From Catenovulum maritimum (GTDB lineage Bacteria > Pseudomonadota > Gammaproteobacteria > Enterobacterales > Alteromonadaceae), in contig NZ_KQ130500.1 in assembly GCF_001050375.1 (NCBI RefSeq), positions 1 to 64,000 on the forward strand: a stretch of 64,000 nucleotides of DNA, written 5' to 3'. Below, in pieces: positions 1 to 8,893 of the stretch (its first letter is position 1; each line of letters opens with the position of its first letter). Made by a program: the position numbers and the translations under genes. The notes under the pieces were generated by a model. It was not told where the DNA came from, did no database searches, and was given only the letters and a program-made list of their open reading frames with translations.

Positions 1-572
1 AGATACTCATCAAATTCAGCGACATCATGATTTCGCATAATTGGTAACCAATAACCATCCGCCCCAAGATGCACCTCGCCTGGCATATATTGATGACCGC
101 CATCTAAGAAGCCATAAAAATAGTCAAAACCTCGTTTATTAGGTTGAAAATGGGGTGCGCCACCCAGATGCCATTTACCTATAATGGCTGTTTTATAGCC
201 AACTTCCTGTAACCGTTTGGCAAAGGTTTTTTCAGACAGAGGTAGTCCCATATACTTATCATCTGGAGAATAAGATACGTTATTTTCCATGCCAAATCGC
301 GCTTGATAACGACCAGTTAGTAGCCCAGCGCGAGAAGGCCCACAATAAGAATGGGTCACATAGCCGTTGTTAAACCTTACACCACCATAAGCTAATTTAT
401 CTATATTGGGCGTTTTAATATCTTGGGCACCTGTGTAGCCTACGTCTCTATAACCAAGATCATCCGCTAAAATAACCACAATATTAGGTTTTTGCTTTGC
501 TTGCGCTAAACCTATAACACTTGCCCATAGTACAATTGCCCAGTAAGCGGACAGATGAATGAACTTTTTCAT
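1..572 (-). CDS. Sulfatase (formylglycine type), C-terminal part missing at window edge
   Basis: This is the N-terminal ~190 residues of a type I sulfatase that hydrolyses sulfate esters, probably on an algal polysaccharide. It starts at the ATG complementary to 570-572 with a signal peptide ending near residue 25 (GLAQA). Metal-binding Asp-Asp lies at residues 37-38 (ILADDLGY). The formylglycine motif CGPSRAGLLTG begins at Cys77, so the Cys-type maturation system is needed. A GKWHLGG motif with the usual active-site Lys and His follows. The frame is open to base 1, so the rest lies outside the window. It starts 19 bp after the stop of the next sulfatase and is probably its operon partner. 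The two are clearly paralogous, for example in the shared KRGFDYFYGF stretch. The sulfatase family call is firm; the substrate is unknown. Confidence 0.9.
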   Translation of the reverse strand, partial: MKKFIHLSAYWAIVLWASVIGLAQAKQKPNIVVILADDLGYRDVGYTGAQDIKTPNIDKLAYGGVRFNNGYVTHSYCGPSRAGLLTGRYQARFGMENNVSYSPDDKYMGLPLSEKTFAKRLQEVGYKTAIIGKWHLGGAPHFQPNKRGFDYFYGFLDGGHQYMPGEVHLGADGYWLPIMRNHDVAEFDEY

Positions 573-591
573 GCGATAAACCTTCTTAAAA

Positions 592-2034
592 TTAATCTGT
601 TAGATGTTTTCGATACTTATCCATGCGCTGCATAGCCGCACCTTCATATTGGCGTTTCAACTGCCATTTAGGTCGCTCTAGAGTGAGCTCCCAGCTAAAT
701 AGTTTTTTATATAAGTCAGTGACGATTTCTGGATGTGCTGCCGCTAAATTAATTTCTTCTGCCGGATCTGATTCCAACTCATAGAGTTCAGCAGGCCGAT
801 CTGGGAAGCGTAATAATTTCCATGCCCCATGTCGTATTGCAGCTCGGGTTTCTTTCTTCCAAAAAAGCATTTGATGTGGTGTATGTGTTTCATTATTCGC
901 CATTGTTCCAGTTAAAAATGGAAGCAGGTTTTTGCCATCAATATCTTTGAGTGTTTTCATATCACCACCCGCAGCAGCAAAAAATGTTGGTAACAAATCG
1001 AGTGTAATAATCGGATCACGGTAAACTTTTAATTGGTTCAGTTTAGCAGGCCAACACATGATAAAAGGCACTCGAATTCCGCCTTCTAAATGATTTGCCT
1101 TTGTACCACTTAATGGCGCATTGTTTGAAGCGTTTTGATCGGTTGGTCCGCCGTTATCATTGGTAAACACAACCAAGGTATTATCTCTAATTCCTAGCTG
1201 CTCGAGTCGATTCAGTAGCCGTCCAATCGCTTTATCCATAGCGAATGTCATCGCTGCCAGCGTTTTGCGTTTACCCGTCAAGGCTGAAAATTTTTCCAGA
1301 TCAGCGGCTTCAGCTTCCATAGGCGCATGGACTGCAGTAAAAGATAGAAACGCAAAAAAAGGTTTTTTGTCTGTTGTTTTGGTTTGGCTGTGTTCGATAA
1401 ATTCTATGGTTTTATCTACCAAAGCATGGGTTAAGTACTTAGGTGATTCTTTATACTGCCTGAATCCCTGCTCTAAATAATCTTCAGGCCGAGTATTTGG
1501 GTTGTCTTCATTAAAAGCAAAGTAGCTTCTTGCCCCACCTCGAAAACCATAAAAATAGTCAAAGCCACGTTTAGTTGGATGAAATTTGTCCGCATTACCT
1601 TGATGCCACTTGCCAAATAATCCTGTGGTGTAACCTTGCGCTTTTAAATATTCGGGCATTATTTTTAAATTAAGCGGCAAGCCCATTTCGTCGCCAAGCG
1701 TACCTGAGTGACTCATATAACCGGGCACGTTATTTTCTTCGTAGCCAAATTTTTGTTGGTACTGACCGGTTAAAATACCCGCTCGAGAAGGACCACACAC
1801 AGCGGCACTCACATAGGCCTGTGTAAATAAGATGCCTTGATTGCCTAACTTATCTAAGTTAGGCGTTTGCATGACTTTACTCCCGTGGAAGCCAAAATCA
1901 TGATATCCAGCATCATCCGCTAAAATAAAGAGTATATTGGGTTGCTCGGTATCATTCGCAAAAGTACAAGCAACAAAAAGCCAAACTAAACTTTTTAACC
2001 CCTTAGCCAAAATGCGCTGAATATTTAATTTCAT
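592..2034 (-). CDS. Sulfatase (formylglycine type), secreted
   Basis: A complete 480-residue type I sulfatase. The signal peptide covers about residues 1-26. Asp-Asp metal ligands are at 40-41 (ILADDAGY). The formylglycine motif CGPSRAGILTG begins at Cys80, and GKWHQG carries the conserved Lys/His. A further NDNGGP metal-binding stretch lies in the middle, and the C-terminal subdomain has the typical 'YELESDPAEEINLA' ending. It is first in a two-gene unit with the sulfatase at 1-572 and divergent from an AraC-family regulator at 2224. The spacing suggests both sulfatases are controlled by that regulator, which is an inference. Desulfation of a marine glycan is likely; which glycan cannot be told from the sequence. 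Confidence 0.93.
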   Translation of the reverse strand: MKLNIQRILAKGLKSLVWLFVACTFANDTEQPNILFILADDAGYHDFGFHGSKVMQTPNLDKLGNQGILFTQAYVSAAVCGPSRAGILTGQYQQKFGYEENNVPGYMSHSGTLGDEMGLPLNLKIMPEYLKAQGYTTGLFGKWHQGNADKFHPTKRGFDYFYGFRGGARSYFAFNEDNPNTRPEDYLEQGFRQYKESPKYLTHALVDKTIEFIEHSQTKTTDKKPFFAFLSFTAVHAPMEAEAADLEKFSALTGKRKTLAAMTFAMDKAIGRLLNRLEQLGIRDNTLVVFTNDNGGPTDQNASNNAPLSGTKANHLEGGIRVPFIMCWPAKLNQLKVYRDPIITLDLLPTFFAAAGGDMKTLKDIDGKNLLPFLTGTMANNETHTPHQMLFWKKETRAAIRHGAWKLLRFPDRPAELYELESDPAEEINLAAAHPEIVTDLYKKLFSWELTLERPKWQLKRQYEGAAMQRMDKYRKHLTD

Positions 2035-2145
2035 TTGAAACCTTATCTAAACAATTTTAATCAGTGGATTTATCTCACATAATCAAAATTTCAGCTTATA
2101 AAAAAGGCTATAAAGATTTCAAATTAAGCTAATTCTTTAATAAAC

Positions 2146-2159
2146 TTACAAATTTGTAA
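2146..2159. promoter_or_regulatory. Perfect palindrome between divergent sulfatase and AraC genes
   Basis: TTACAAATTTGTAA is a perfect 14-bp palindrome in the 189-bp divergent promoter region, 65 bp before the regulator ATG and 112 bp before the sulfatase ATG. It could be an operator. AraC proteins more often use direct repeats, so the regulator that binds here is uncertain. Confidence 0.35.
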
Positions 2160-2223
2160 ACATTCAACAATAATTAACGTTAAACTTAAAGCTAGAACTA
2201 GCAGTAAAATTTATGAGTAATAA

Positions 2224-3672
2224 ATGAACAAAGTTGAGATTTCTTGGCACATGTTTACGCAAGGGGTCATACCTTTTGTCGCAGCAATAACCTATTTATT
2301 GGTTTTAGCCTACTTCACTTTAATCAGACATAAAATGCAGGCTTACCATCATTTCGCTATATTTATCTTATGCTTTGCCTGTTTTTTAGCAGGGCCACTG
2401 ATCAATATGCTGCCGATTGAAACCGCTAACCGGTATTTTGATATTGCTAGGAATATTCTACTGTTTAGTTTTGGTATTCCGTCACTGCTTAACGGCTTAC
2501 TTATCAGCGCCAAAATAACACTCTCAAGCCAATTAAAACGAATACCTTATTACTTGGGATTAATTTGGAGTGCCATTTTTCTTATCTCACCGCCATTAGT
2601 TCAAATAAAAGGCAGCGAAATACCTTGGACTAACTTTTTGATTAAAGCCGAGTATGTGTACCTTTCTCAACTGGGATTTATCGCTAGCGTTTTATTTATT
2701 CCTTGCCTGTCTTTAGTATATTTTTTAAGGCAAAAATCCGACAATTCGAATCAAAATCATAAAGCGCTAATCTTATGTTACGGTGTTTTGTGGCTATGCT
2801 TGTGTATGACTGTTGGCCTAATCTTTAAGCAGTGGGCTTGGTACTATAGTGGCGCGAGCGTGACGGCTTTAGTTTGGGCATGGGCCGTTTACTATGAAAT
2901 TAGACTTGATCAACTAAAACAAAACCAACACCACACACATCAAAACCAGTTAGCAAGAACTCAATTTAGCTTAAATAAACATTGTGAATTTAGTCAGTTT
3001 TATCCAGCAACACTCAATAAAAGCTACCCTTACAAAGAAAGGGAATCTTTAGTTGAAGCTGTCAATACCGTTAGCTTAGGCTTAATAGAGCCAAGGTTTG
3101 ATGACTTGGTAGCCGCTTTATCAACGTTTTGTCATGACAATTTAGATACATACAAAATAAGAGCCAAAGAAATCGCTTTTATATTATTCGATGCAGCTCT
3201 ATACCAAGGCGCTGATTACGAAGGAAGCATGAAACAACTTGAGACAAGCGGCGACAACATAGACAAGGCAAATTCTTTAGCCGAGATTAACCAAGCATTA
3301 TTAAAACATACACATGATTTAGTAAACCAATTAAGCCAACAAAATAGCCAAGGTGTCGACAATAGAATAGTTGAACAAATCCAAGCTTGCATTTTGAGCC
3401 ACTACCATAAAGAACTCAATTTGGAGACTATTTGTGAGCAAGTAGGAACCAGCCGCGCACAGGCCATAAAATTATTTAAACAACATACGGGCCAAACAAT
3501 AAATCAGTACCTAACCCAAGTGAGATTAGACAAAGCAAAATCTTTATTACTTGTTAAAAGTATTACCGAAACTGCCTATGAAGTCGGGTTTAAAAATCCT
3601 GCTTATTTCGCGACTGTGTTTAAAAAACAACTGGGTATGACCCCGAGTGAATTTCAAAAACTCGCAAAATAA
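2224..3672 (+). CDS. AraC-family regulator with N-terminal multi-pass membrane domain
   Basis: A 482-residue protein. Residues ~12-230 hold about seven hydrophobic segments, consistent with an integral-membrane sensory domain. Residues ~380-480 form an AraC-type double helix-turn-helix, with 'LNLETICEQVGTSRAQAIKLF' and the signature 'ITETAYEVGFKNPAYFATVFKKQLGMTPSEF' region. The linker (~235-375) is hydrophilic and has no domain I recognise. Such fusions are predicted to bind DNA from the membrane after sensing an extracytoplasmic ligand. It is divergent from the two sulfatases, so it is probably their regulator. The ATG is preceded in frame by a TAA, which fixes the start, although no strong ribosome-binding site is visible. 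Confidence 0.85.
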   Translation: MNKVEISWHMFTQGVIPFVAAITYLLVLAYFTLIRHKMQAYHHFAIFILCFACFLAGPLINMLPIETANRYFDIARNILLFSFGIPSLLNGLLISAKITLSSQLKRIPYYLGLIWSAIFLISPPLVQIKGSEIPWTNFLIKAEYVYLSQLGFIASVLFIPCLSLVYFLRQKSDNSNQNHKALILCYGVLWLCLCMTVGLIFKQWAWYYSGASVTALVWAWAVYYEIRLDQLKQNQHHTHQNQLARTQFSLNKHCEFSQFYPATLNKSYPYKERESLVEAVNTVSLGLIEPRFDDLVAALSTFCHDNLDTYKIRAKEIAFILFDAALYQGADYEGSMKQLETSGDNIDKANSLAEINQALLKHTHDLVNQLSQQNSQGVDNRIVEQIQACILSHYHKELNLETICEQVGTSRAQAIKLFKQHTGQTINQYLTQVRLDKAKSLLLVKSITETAYEVGFKNPAYFATVFKKQLGMTPSEFQKLAK

Positions 3673-3674
3673 AA

Positions 3675-3708
3675 GCTAACATTTAGCCTTCATGTTAGCC
3701 CCATTTTT
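3675..3708 (+). terminator. Rho-independent terminator after the AraC gene
   Basis: An 8-bp stem GCTAACAT/ATGTTAGC with a 9-base loop is followed by CCCATTTTT just after the AraC stop codon. Confidence 0.6.
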
Positions 3709-3740
3709 AGCCCAAACTTTAATCTAAAATTTGGGCTAAA
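3706..3740. terminator. Perfect inverted repeat between convergent AraC and GH16 genes
   Basis: Arms TTTAGCCCAAA and TTTGGGCTAAA form an 11-bp perfect stem with a 13-base loop between convergent genes. Neither side has a strong T-tract, so it may be a weak bidirectional terminator or an mRNA-stabilising hairpin for the GH16 transcript. Confidence 0.45.
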
Positions 3741-3755
3741 GTTGAATCGCCATTG

Positions 3756-4763
3756 TTAAAGCGCTGGCGCTGAAAGCCCTTTTAGCGGTTTAATTTTAAG
3801 GTTTTTAGTGCCGCAGTTATGTTGATCACTACATTGATAGACACGAACATAATCAATCGCCAAGGTTTGAGGAAAAACACTTGGATCAATCCCTTTATTA
3901 TTAGTATTAGCAGCCCAAGCACCGCCGACAGCTAAGTTTAATAATATATGAAAGTTTTGATTAAATGGCGCATCGGCTGATCCATTCACTAACTTGCCAG
4001 CCTGATCTGGGTATTGCGTGTACCAACCAGCTGAAGTCTGAGTTGCGTAGTGAATGTTATCGACATACCAACGAATCTCCCCCGGCTCCCATTCAACTGC
4101 ATATTGATGAAAATCTGAGCTTGGATCTTGACTGTTTGGCAAGGTGTAGCTTGTACCAGAATGCACATTCTCTGGCCAATTTCGTCCAAAATGCAAAGTG
4201 CCATGGATTCGGGTTTCTAAAGCGCCTTGCTCTGCTTCAGGGGCATCCGAAGCTGTATTTATATTAACCGCTTCCATAATATCTATTTCGCCAGAAGCCG
4301 CCCAAGTCCCATAAACATTATCCGTAGGTAACATCCAAATGGCTGGCCATGTACCCTGCCCTTGCGGTAATTTGGCACTAATTTCAAAGCGGCCATATGT
4401 CCAATCGGCTTTATGCTTGGTATTTAAACGGGCAGAGGTATATGGCAAAGTTTTGCTATCAGACATATTACCATCGACATGAGCTGGACCAGTAAAGGTT
4501 TCTTTTTTGGCAACTATATTCAAAACACCGTCTTTTACGTAAGCATTGTCGGGTTTATTTGTATAGCACTGCTGTTCGTTATTACCCCCACCCCAACAAT
4601 TTTCTTCGTAATTCCATTTGCTTAAATCTAGGCTAGCGCCGTCAAATTCATCTTGCCAAACCAGCTCCCATTTTGCCGTTTTGATTCCTGAACAACTTGA
4701 AATACCAATTAATACGAGTGCTGATAAAGAAGATATTAATACCGTAAATTTTAAATGAGTCAT
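3756..4763 (-). CDS. GH16 endo-beta-1,3-glucanase (laminarinase-like) lipoprotein
   Basis: A 335-residue GH16 enzyme expected to cleave internal beta-1,3 bonds in laminarin. A lipoprotein signal ends in ISSC with Cys24, so it is probably anchored in a membrane, perhaps on the outer surface. The catalytic motif EIDIME spans residues 159-164 (nucleophile Glu159, acid/base Glu164). Upstream lies the WPAIWMLP strand typical of GH16 laminarinases, and near the start is WNYEENCWGGGNNEQQCYT. No carbohydrate-binding module is attached. It follows a GH3 glucosidase by 69 bp in the same orientation, which supports an endo/exo pair acting on beta-glucan. The GH16 call is very firm; laminarinase rather than agarase or carrageenase is inferred from the motif and neighbours. 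Confidence 0.9.
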   Translation of the reverse strand: MTHLKFTVLISSLSALVLIGISSCSGIKTAKWELVWQDEFDGASLDLSKWNYEENCWGGGNNEQQCYTNKPDNAYVKDGVLNIVAKKETFTGPAHVDGNMSDSKTLPYTSARLNTKHKADWTYGRFEISAKLPQGQGTWPAIWMLPTDNVYGTWAASGEIDIMEAVNINTASDAPEAEQGALETRIHGTLHFGRNWPENVHSGTSYTLPNSQDPSSDFHQYAVEWEPGEIRWYVDNIHYATQTSAGWYTQYPDQAGKLVNGSADAPFNQNFHILLNLAVGGAWAANTNNKGIDPSVFPQTLAIDYVRVYQCSDQHNCGTKNLKIKPLKGLSAPAL

Positions 4764-4781
4764 ACATTTTCCATAAATTAA

Positions 4782-4810
4782 GCAGCCTAGTCCGAACGGC
4801 TAGACTGCTA
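4782..4810 (-). other. Hairpin between GH3 and GH16 genes
   Basis: AGCAGcCTAG and CTAGaCTGCT pair with one mismatch across a 9-base loop in the 69-bp intercistronic gap. There is no T-tract, so it more likely shapes mRNA processing than ends transcription. Confidence 0.35.
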
Positions 4811-4832
4811 GAGTTATGCTACAAGGGAAAGC

Positions 4833-7358
4833 TTAAGGGCAGTCTTGACTTGCTTGATTTGAAACGATGCGAATCTTAGAAACACTCAACTTATTAGGCT
4901 GGTCTGATTCAATCGACCAGATATTACTCACCTGTTTGAAAGTTTCTGAGTTCTCATTTAAACAAGATAGATTAATATTGAGCGTTTGCCATTCTCCAAG
5001 TGCTGAGCTGTTAATGTATTTAGCTAAATCAACTGAAAATGCTTGCCCTTGAGTCGTTGCTAAATTGAAAACCACTTGACCTGAAACTGGCGTTTGTAAC
5101 CTTAAATCAAAACTCACACTGCTATTTGCTTTGGCATATTCAGAAAAATCAAAGCCTGCTGGATTCACTAATTGAATACCCGCTGATTGACTACCTGACC
5201 AAGTTAATTCAAATGCATCTTCTTGCACAAAACGGTTAAAGCTTTTGTAAGTCACACTGTTAGCTGCGTCCAAGCTTACCGTATTCGAGTTAACCGCTAC
5301 CTTTGTATTTTGGCTGTACAAGTTAAAGTCAAAACCCAGTGTTGGAGCTTGATTAAACAAGGTCAGTTCATCTGCAACAGCCGCAGATTTAATAGTTAAA
5401 TCTTCATTTAAATCCGGAATCATTTGATTAGAGTTGTAATCTAAACCATAACCATATGCAAATAATGGCTTATAGTTTTGGTCATTTACATTAAGTATTG
5501 TTTGATCTGGTTTTGCAGGCCAAGAGAAAGAAAGTTTCCCTTTGAAATCATGTTTAATTTGACCATTTAGCTCGCTAAATAAAACATCCGCAATACTGCC
5601 ACCTTCAGTACCTGGTAACCAAGCAGCAACAAAAGCGTCTGAAGCGTTTAATTCTTTATTCACCCAAAGCGGACGACCAGTTAAAAATACACTCACAACA
5701 GGAATGCCTTCACTCTTTAACTTTCGCAATAATTTCAAATCAGTTTTAACGCCAGCTTGATACTCTAAATTGCCGTCTTTAATATCGCCTTGCATTTCCG
5801 CATAAGGATTTTCACCAAATACTACAATGGCAACGTCTGGTTTTTCAGTATAAGAAGCATCTAAACTTAAGTTTGCTTGGCCTCCGTTCGCTTCTAGTGT
5901 TTGTTTAATACCATGATAAATAGAAGTCGCATTAGGGAAATCAGAATTTACATTTGCAGTACCTTGCCATGTGAGTGTCCAACCACCATTTTGTTTGCCA
6001 ATGTTATCTGCACCATCACCAGCAACAAGTACATTCAAGTTTGGTTTTAGCGGTAATATGTTGTGATTATTTTTAAGTAAGACTAAAGATTCTCGCACCG
6101 CTTGTTGTGCTATTTCTTTATGTGATATAGAACCAATCGCCCCTTTATTAGGTACATGAAGTCGATCAGATGGCTTAGCATCAAACGCGCCCATTCTATA
6201 TTTAACTCTTAAAATTCGAGTCACAGCGTCGTCGATTCGAGATAGTGCAATTTCACCAGACTGAACTTGAGCGATTGTATTGAAATATAAAGCTTTCCAA
6301 TCTTCCGGAACCATAAGAATATCAACCCCAGCATTAATTGCTTGGGCACATTTATCATTGCTACAGCCTTTGACTTGACCATGTCCATTCCAGTCACCAA
6401 CCACTAAGCCATCAAAACCCATCTTTTCTTTTAATACATCGGTTAATAAATATTTATTACCATGCATTTTTTTACCATGCCATGTATTAAATGATGCCAT
6501 AACGGTTTGTACACCCGCTTCAATAGCGGTTACATATCCCTGAGCATGTAGGCGAAACAGCTCTGCTTCTGAATCAATATTATTGCCTTGATCGACCCCC
6601 TCAACTGTTCCTCCATCACCAAGAAAATGTTTAGCCGTTGAAACAACTTTGTCGGAAGCTAAAAAGTTTTTACCGGCTTCGCCCTGCATGCCTTCTACAT
6701 ATTTACCAGCATAACTTTTTACAATAGCAGGATCTTCAGAAAAGCTTTCATAAGCGCGTCCCCATCTATCATCTCGCGCAACTGCAACCGTTGGCGAAAA
6801 GTTCCAACCTATACCCGTTTCTGCAACTTCTTTCGCAATCACTTCGGCAACTTTTTTGATCAGTTCTGGGTTATTAGCAGCACCTAAACCTATATTGTGT
6901 GGAAATAAAGTCGCACCATAAACATTATTATGCCCATGTACGCCATCTGTTCCCCAAATTGATGGTATTGCTATACCATCTTGAGAATCATCTAGTGCAG
7001 CAAGGTAGAAGCTATCAGCAAGATCTACCCAATCTTTAACGTTGGCTTGTTTATTACCATCAGGGAAAGAGCCTCCTCCATTTAAGATTGAACCAAACCC
7101 ATATTTACGCATATCTTCAACTGAAACAAAGCGTAACTCTGGTTGAATCATTTGCGCGACTTTCTGTTCGAGTGTCATTTTAGCTAAAAGAGAAGCCACT
7201 TTTTGCTCCACAGCCGCATCTTTAGTGACAGCTGATTTAACCGATGGCCAGATATCAATCGGGTTAACGGTTTGATTTGCTTGGTTTGACTGACTACAAC
7301 TCGCTAATGCACCTGACATACAAAGTGCGATAAGTATTTTATTTGATGGAAGTTTCAT
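4833..7358 (-). CDS. GH3 exo-beta-glucosidase lipoprotein (ExoP-like)
   Basis: A GH3 enzyme of 841 residues that would release glucose from the beta-glucan oligosaccharides made by the GH16 partner. I place the start at the ATG complementary to 7356-7358, because from there the protein opens with a lipoprotein signal ending LASC (Cys21); the open frame extends 27 bases further to a TTG. The TIM-barrel domain carries KHFLGDGG and the nucleophile Asp322 in VVGDWNGHG. The second alpha/beta domain has 'VFGENPYAEMQGD', which holds the likely acid/base Glu. About 180 C-terminal residues form an extra beta-rich, carbohydrate-binding-like domain, as in ExoP-type GH3 enzymes. A LacI-type site lies ~70 bp upstream. 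Confidence 0.92.
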   Translation of the reverse strand: MKLPSNKILIALCMSGALASCSQSNQANQTVNPIDIWPSVKSAVTKDAAVEQKVASLLAKMTLEQKVAQMIQPELRFVSVEDMRKYGFGSILNGGGSFPDGNKQANVKDWVDLADSFYLAALDDSQDGIAIPSIWGTDGVHGHNNVYGATLFPHNIGLGAANNPELIKKVAEVIAKEVAETGIGWNFSPTVAVARDDRWGRAYESFSEDPAIVKSYAGKYVEGMQGEAGKNFLASDKVVSTAKHFLGDGGTVEGVDQGNNIDSEAELFRLHAQGYVTAIEAGVQTVMASFNTWHGKKMHGNKYLLTDVLKEKMGFDGLVVGDWNGHGQVKGCSNDKCAQAINAGVDILMVPEDWKALYFNTIAQVQSGEIALSRIDDAVTRILRVKYRMGAFDAKPSDRLHVPNKGAIGSISHKEIAQQAVRESLVLLKNNHNILPLKPNLNVLVAGDGADNIGKQNGGWTLTWQGTANVNSDFPNATSIYHGIKQTLEANGGQANLSLDASYTEKPDVAIVVFGENPYAEMQGDIKDGNLEYQAGVKTDLKLLRKLKSEGIPVVSVFLTGRPLWVNKELNASDAFVAAWLPGTEGGSIADVLFSELNGQIKHDFKGKLSFSWPAKPDQTILNVNDQNYKPLFAYGYGLDYNSNQMIPDLNEDLTIKSAAVADELTLFNQAPTLGFDFNLYSQNTKVAVNSNTVSLDAANSVTYKSFNRFVQEDAFELTWSGSQSAGIQLVNPAGFDFSEYAKANSSVSFDLRLQTPVSGQVVFNLATTQGQAFSVDLAKYINSSALGEWQTLNINLSCLNENSETFKQVSNIWSIESDQPNKLSVSKIRIVSNQASQDCP

Positions 7359-7428
7359 TATTTGAATAGACCTTATCTCTGCCAATAATTTAAGAATTGA
7401 AATAAGTTTAGAATAAAGTGAAACAAAA

Positions 7429-7442
7429 TGAAAGCGCTTACA
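7429..7442. promoter_or_regulatory. LacI-family-type operator upstream of GH3 gene
   Basis: TGAAAGCGCTTACA is a near-perfect palindrome around AGCGCT, differing at one position per arm from the perfect site at 10203. It lies 71 bp before the GH3 ATG, a usual place for repression. Confidence 0.6.
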
Positions 7443-7568
7443 TTAGTAATTGTTGATTTTTTATCTTTAAAATGTAAAAAAAACGAAACAGACAAACAAA
7501 ATACACTATTTACACTCGGTAAATTAGCGGATAAACCGGATTTTAGACTTAAAGGCGAGACAACAGAA

Positions 7569-7583
7569 TGATAAGCGCTATCA
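7569..7583. promoter_or_regulatory. Possible second LacI-type site at the end of the GPH symporter gene
   Basis: TGATAAGCGCTATCA is an imperfect palindrome around AGCGCT. It overlaps the symporter stop codon and lies 211 bp before the GH3 start. Together with 7429 it could form a loop-type operator pair; this is speculative. Confidence 0.4.
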
Positions 7584-8882
7584 TTTTATAGATAACTTAT
7601 AAAATTTGAGCAGGTAAGCAATAAAGGCCAGTAACACAGCAGGAAAAATAGTATAGACAATTAAGATCCCATGCAAACTCGTCTCAGTTTGAACTGAATC
7701 TGCTTGATAGCCAAACATACCTAGGCTCCATGCTGATAAGCCACCGCCCAATGCAATTCCGAGTTTCATTGAAACTTGGCTAACAGAATAAACCGCACCG
7801 GTCAGATGTATCTTACTTTGTTCTTCTGCATAATCAGCAACATCAGCTAACATTGACCATAAAATGGGACTTCCCATTTGTAAAAAGAAACTTAAGCCGA
7901 AATTAAAAACTAGGGCGAGATAAAATTGATCTTGCAACACCCAATAATTAGCACAGCTTATCAAAGCACAAACCATAAGTGCCGTTCGATATAGTCCAAG
8001 TTGGCCAATATATTTTGAGAAATGCTGGGTGGAAAAACTGCCTATAATGCTCCCTATCATTCCAACAGAAAGAAAAAGTGAGCTTTGGGCTGACATATCT
8101 AAATAATAACCAACATAAAACAGAGTCACAGAGTTTCTAATCACGATTGCTAATAAAATTAAAAAGCAAATAAATGCAATAAACCTGCACTCTGGATTGG
8201 ATAATATCCAACTTAAGTTTTGCTTAAGACTGCCGTGAGACATATGTTCATTCGCAACTCTTTCTCTAGTGGTGTAAAAACAAATCAGAAAAAATACCAG
8301 CCCGAGCGAACTCAATACTATCATAGCCAACTGAAATCCTTGCTGCTCATCTCCTGCACCTAACCATTCCACCATAGGTATCATGAAAGCGCTGATCATT
8401 AAGCCACCTAACATAGCAAGAGAAAAGCGGTATGACTGTAAAGAAATTCGTTGTTGAGGCGATTGGGTTAAATACCCTGCAAGTGCGCAATAAGGTATGT
8501 TTAATAATGAGTAAGTGATCGTGAGCAGTACCAATGTGACCAAGGCATAGCTGAACTTGCCTAGTTCAGTAAAATCAGGTGTGGTAAAAGCTAAACAACT
8601 AAAAAAGGCCAAAGGAAAACAAAACCATAAAATATATGGTCTAAATTTTCCCCATCTAGTATTGGTTCTATCAACTAAAAAACCAATAAAAAAAGTCGAA
8701 AGTCCATCAATCGAATGAACAATAATGAGTAAAAATCCGACTAAGTAAACAGATAGCCCAAAAACCTCGGTATAAAAGTAAGTGGAAAATATCATCAGCG
8801 TTTGAAAAACTAAATTGCTGGCCGTGTCACCTAAACCATAACCAATTTTTTCACTTATTTTCAATGCCTTAATATTTTCCAA
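7581..8882 (-). CDS. GPH-family (MFS) sugar:cation symporter
   Basis: A 433-residue, ~12-helix transporter of the glycoside-pentoside-hexuronide:cation symporter group. The N-terminus 'ISEKIGYGLGDTASNLVFQTLM' and the 'FLVDRTNTRWGKFRPYILW' loop are typical of the family. It begins 11 bp after the stop of the FucP-like transporter, so the two are co-transcribed ahead of the GH3 and GH16 genes. In this setting it probably imports glucosides or short beta-glucan oligosaccharides across the inner membrane. The family is secure; the substrate is inferred only from the neighbours. Confidence 0.88.
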   Translation of the reverse strand: MENIKALKISEKIGYGLGDTASNLVFQTLMIFSTYFYTEVFGLSVYLVGFLLIIVHSIDGLSTFFIGFLVDRTNTRWGKFRPYILWFCFPLAFFSCLAFTTPDFTELGKFSYALVTLVLLTITYSLLNIPYCALAGYLTQSPQQRISLQSYRFSLAMLGGLMISAFMIPMVEWLGAGDEQQGFQLAMIVLSSLGLVFFLICFYTTRERVANEHMSHGSLKQNLSWILSNPECRFIAFICFLILLAIVIRNSVTLFYVGYYLDMSAQSSLFLSVGMIGSIIGSFSTQHFSKYIGQLGLYRTALMVCALISCANYWVLQDQFYLALVFNFGLSFFLQMGSPILWSMLADVADYAEEQSKIHLTGAVYSVSQVSMKLGIALGGGLSAWSLGMFGYQADSVQTETSLHGILIVYTIFPAVLLAFIAYLLKFYKLSIK

Positions 8883-8893
8883 ATTATTTACCC

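Noticed and set aside
8386-8401. AGCGCT-centred sequence inside the GPH symporter gene
   Set aside because: It lacks symmetric arms beyond the core and is in the middle of a coding region, so it is not counted as an operator.
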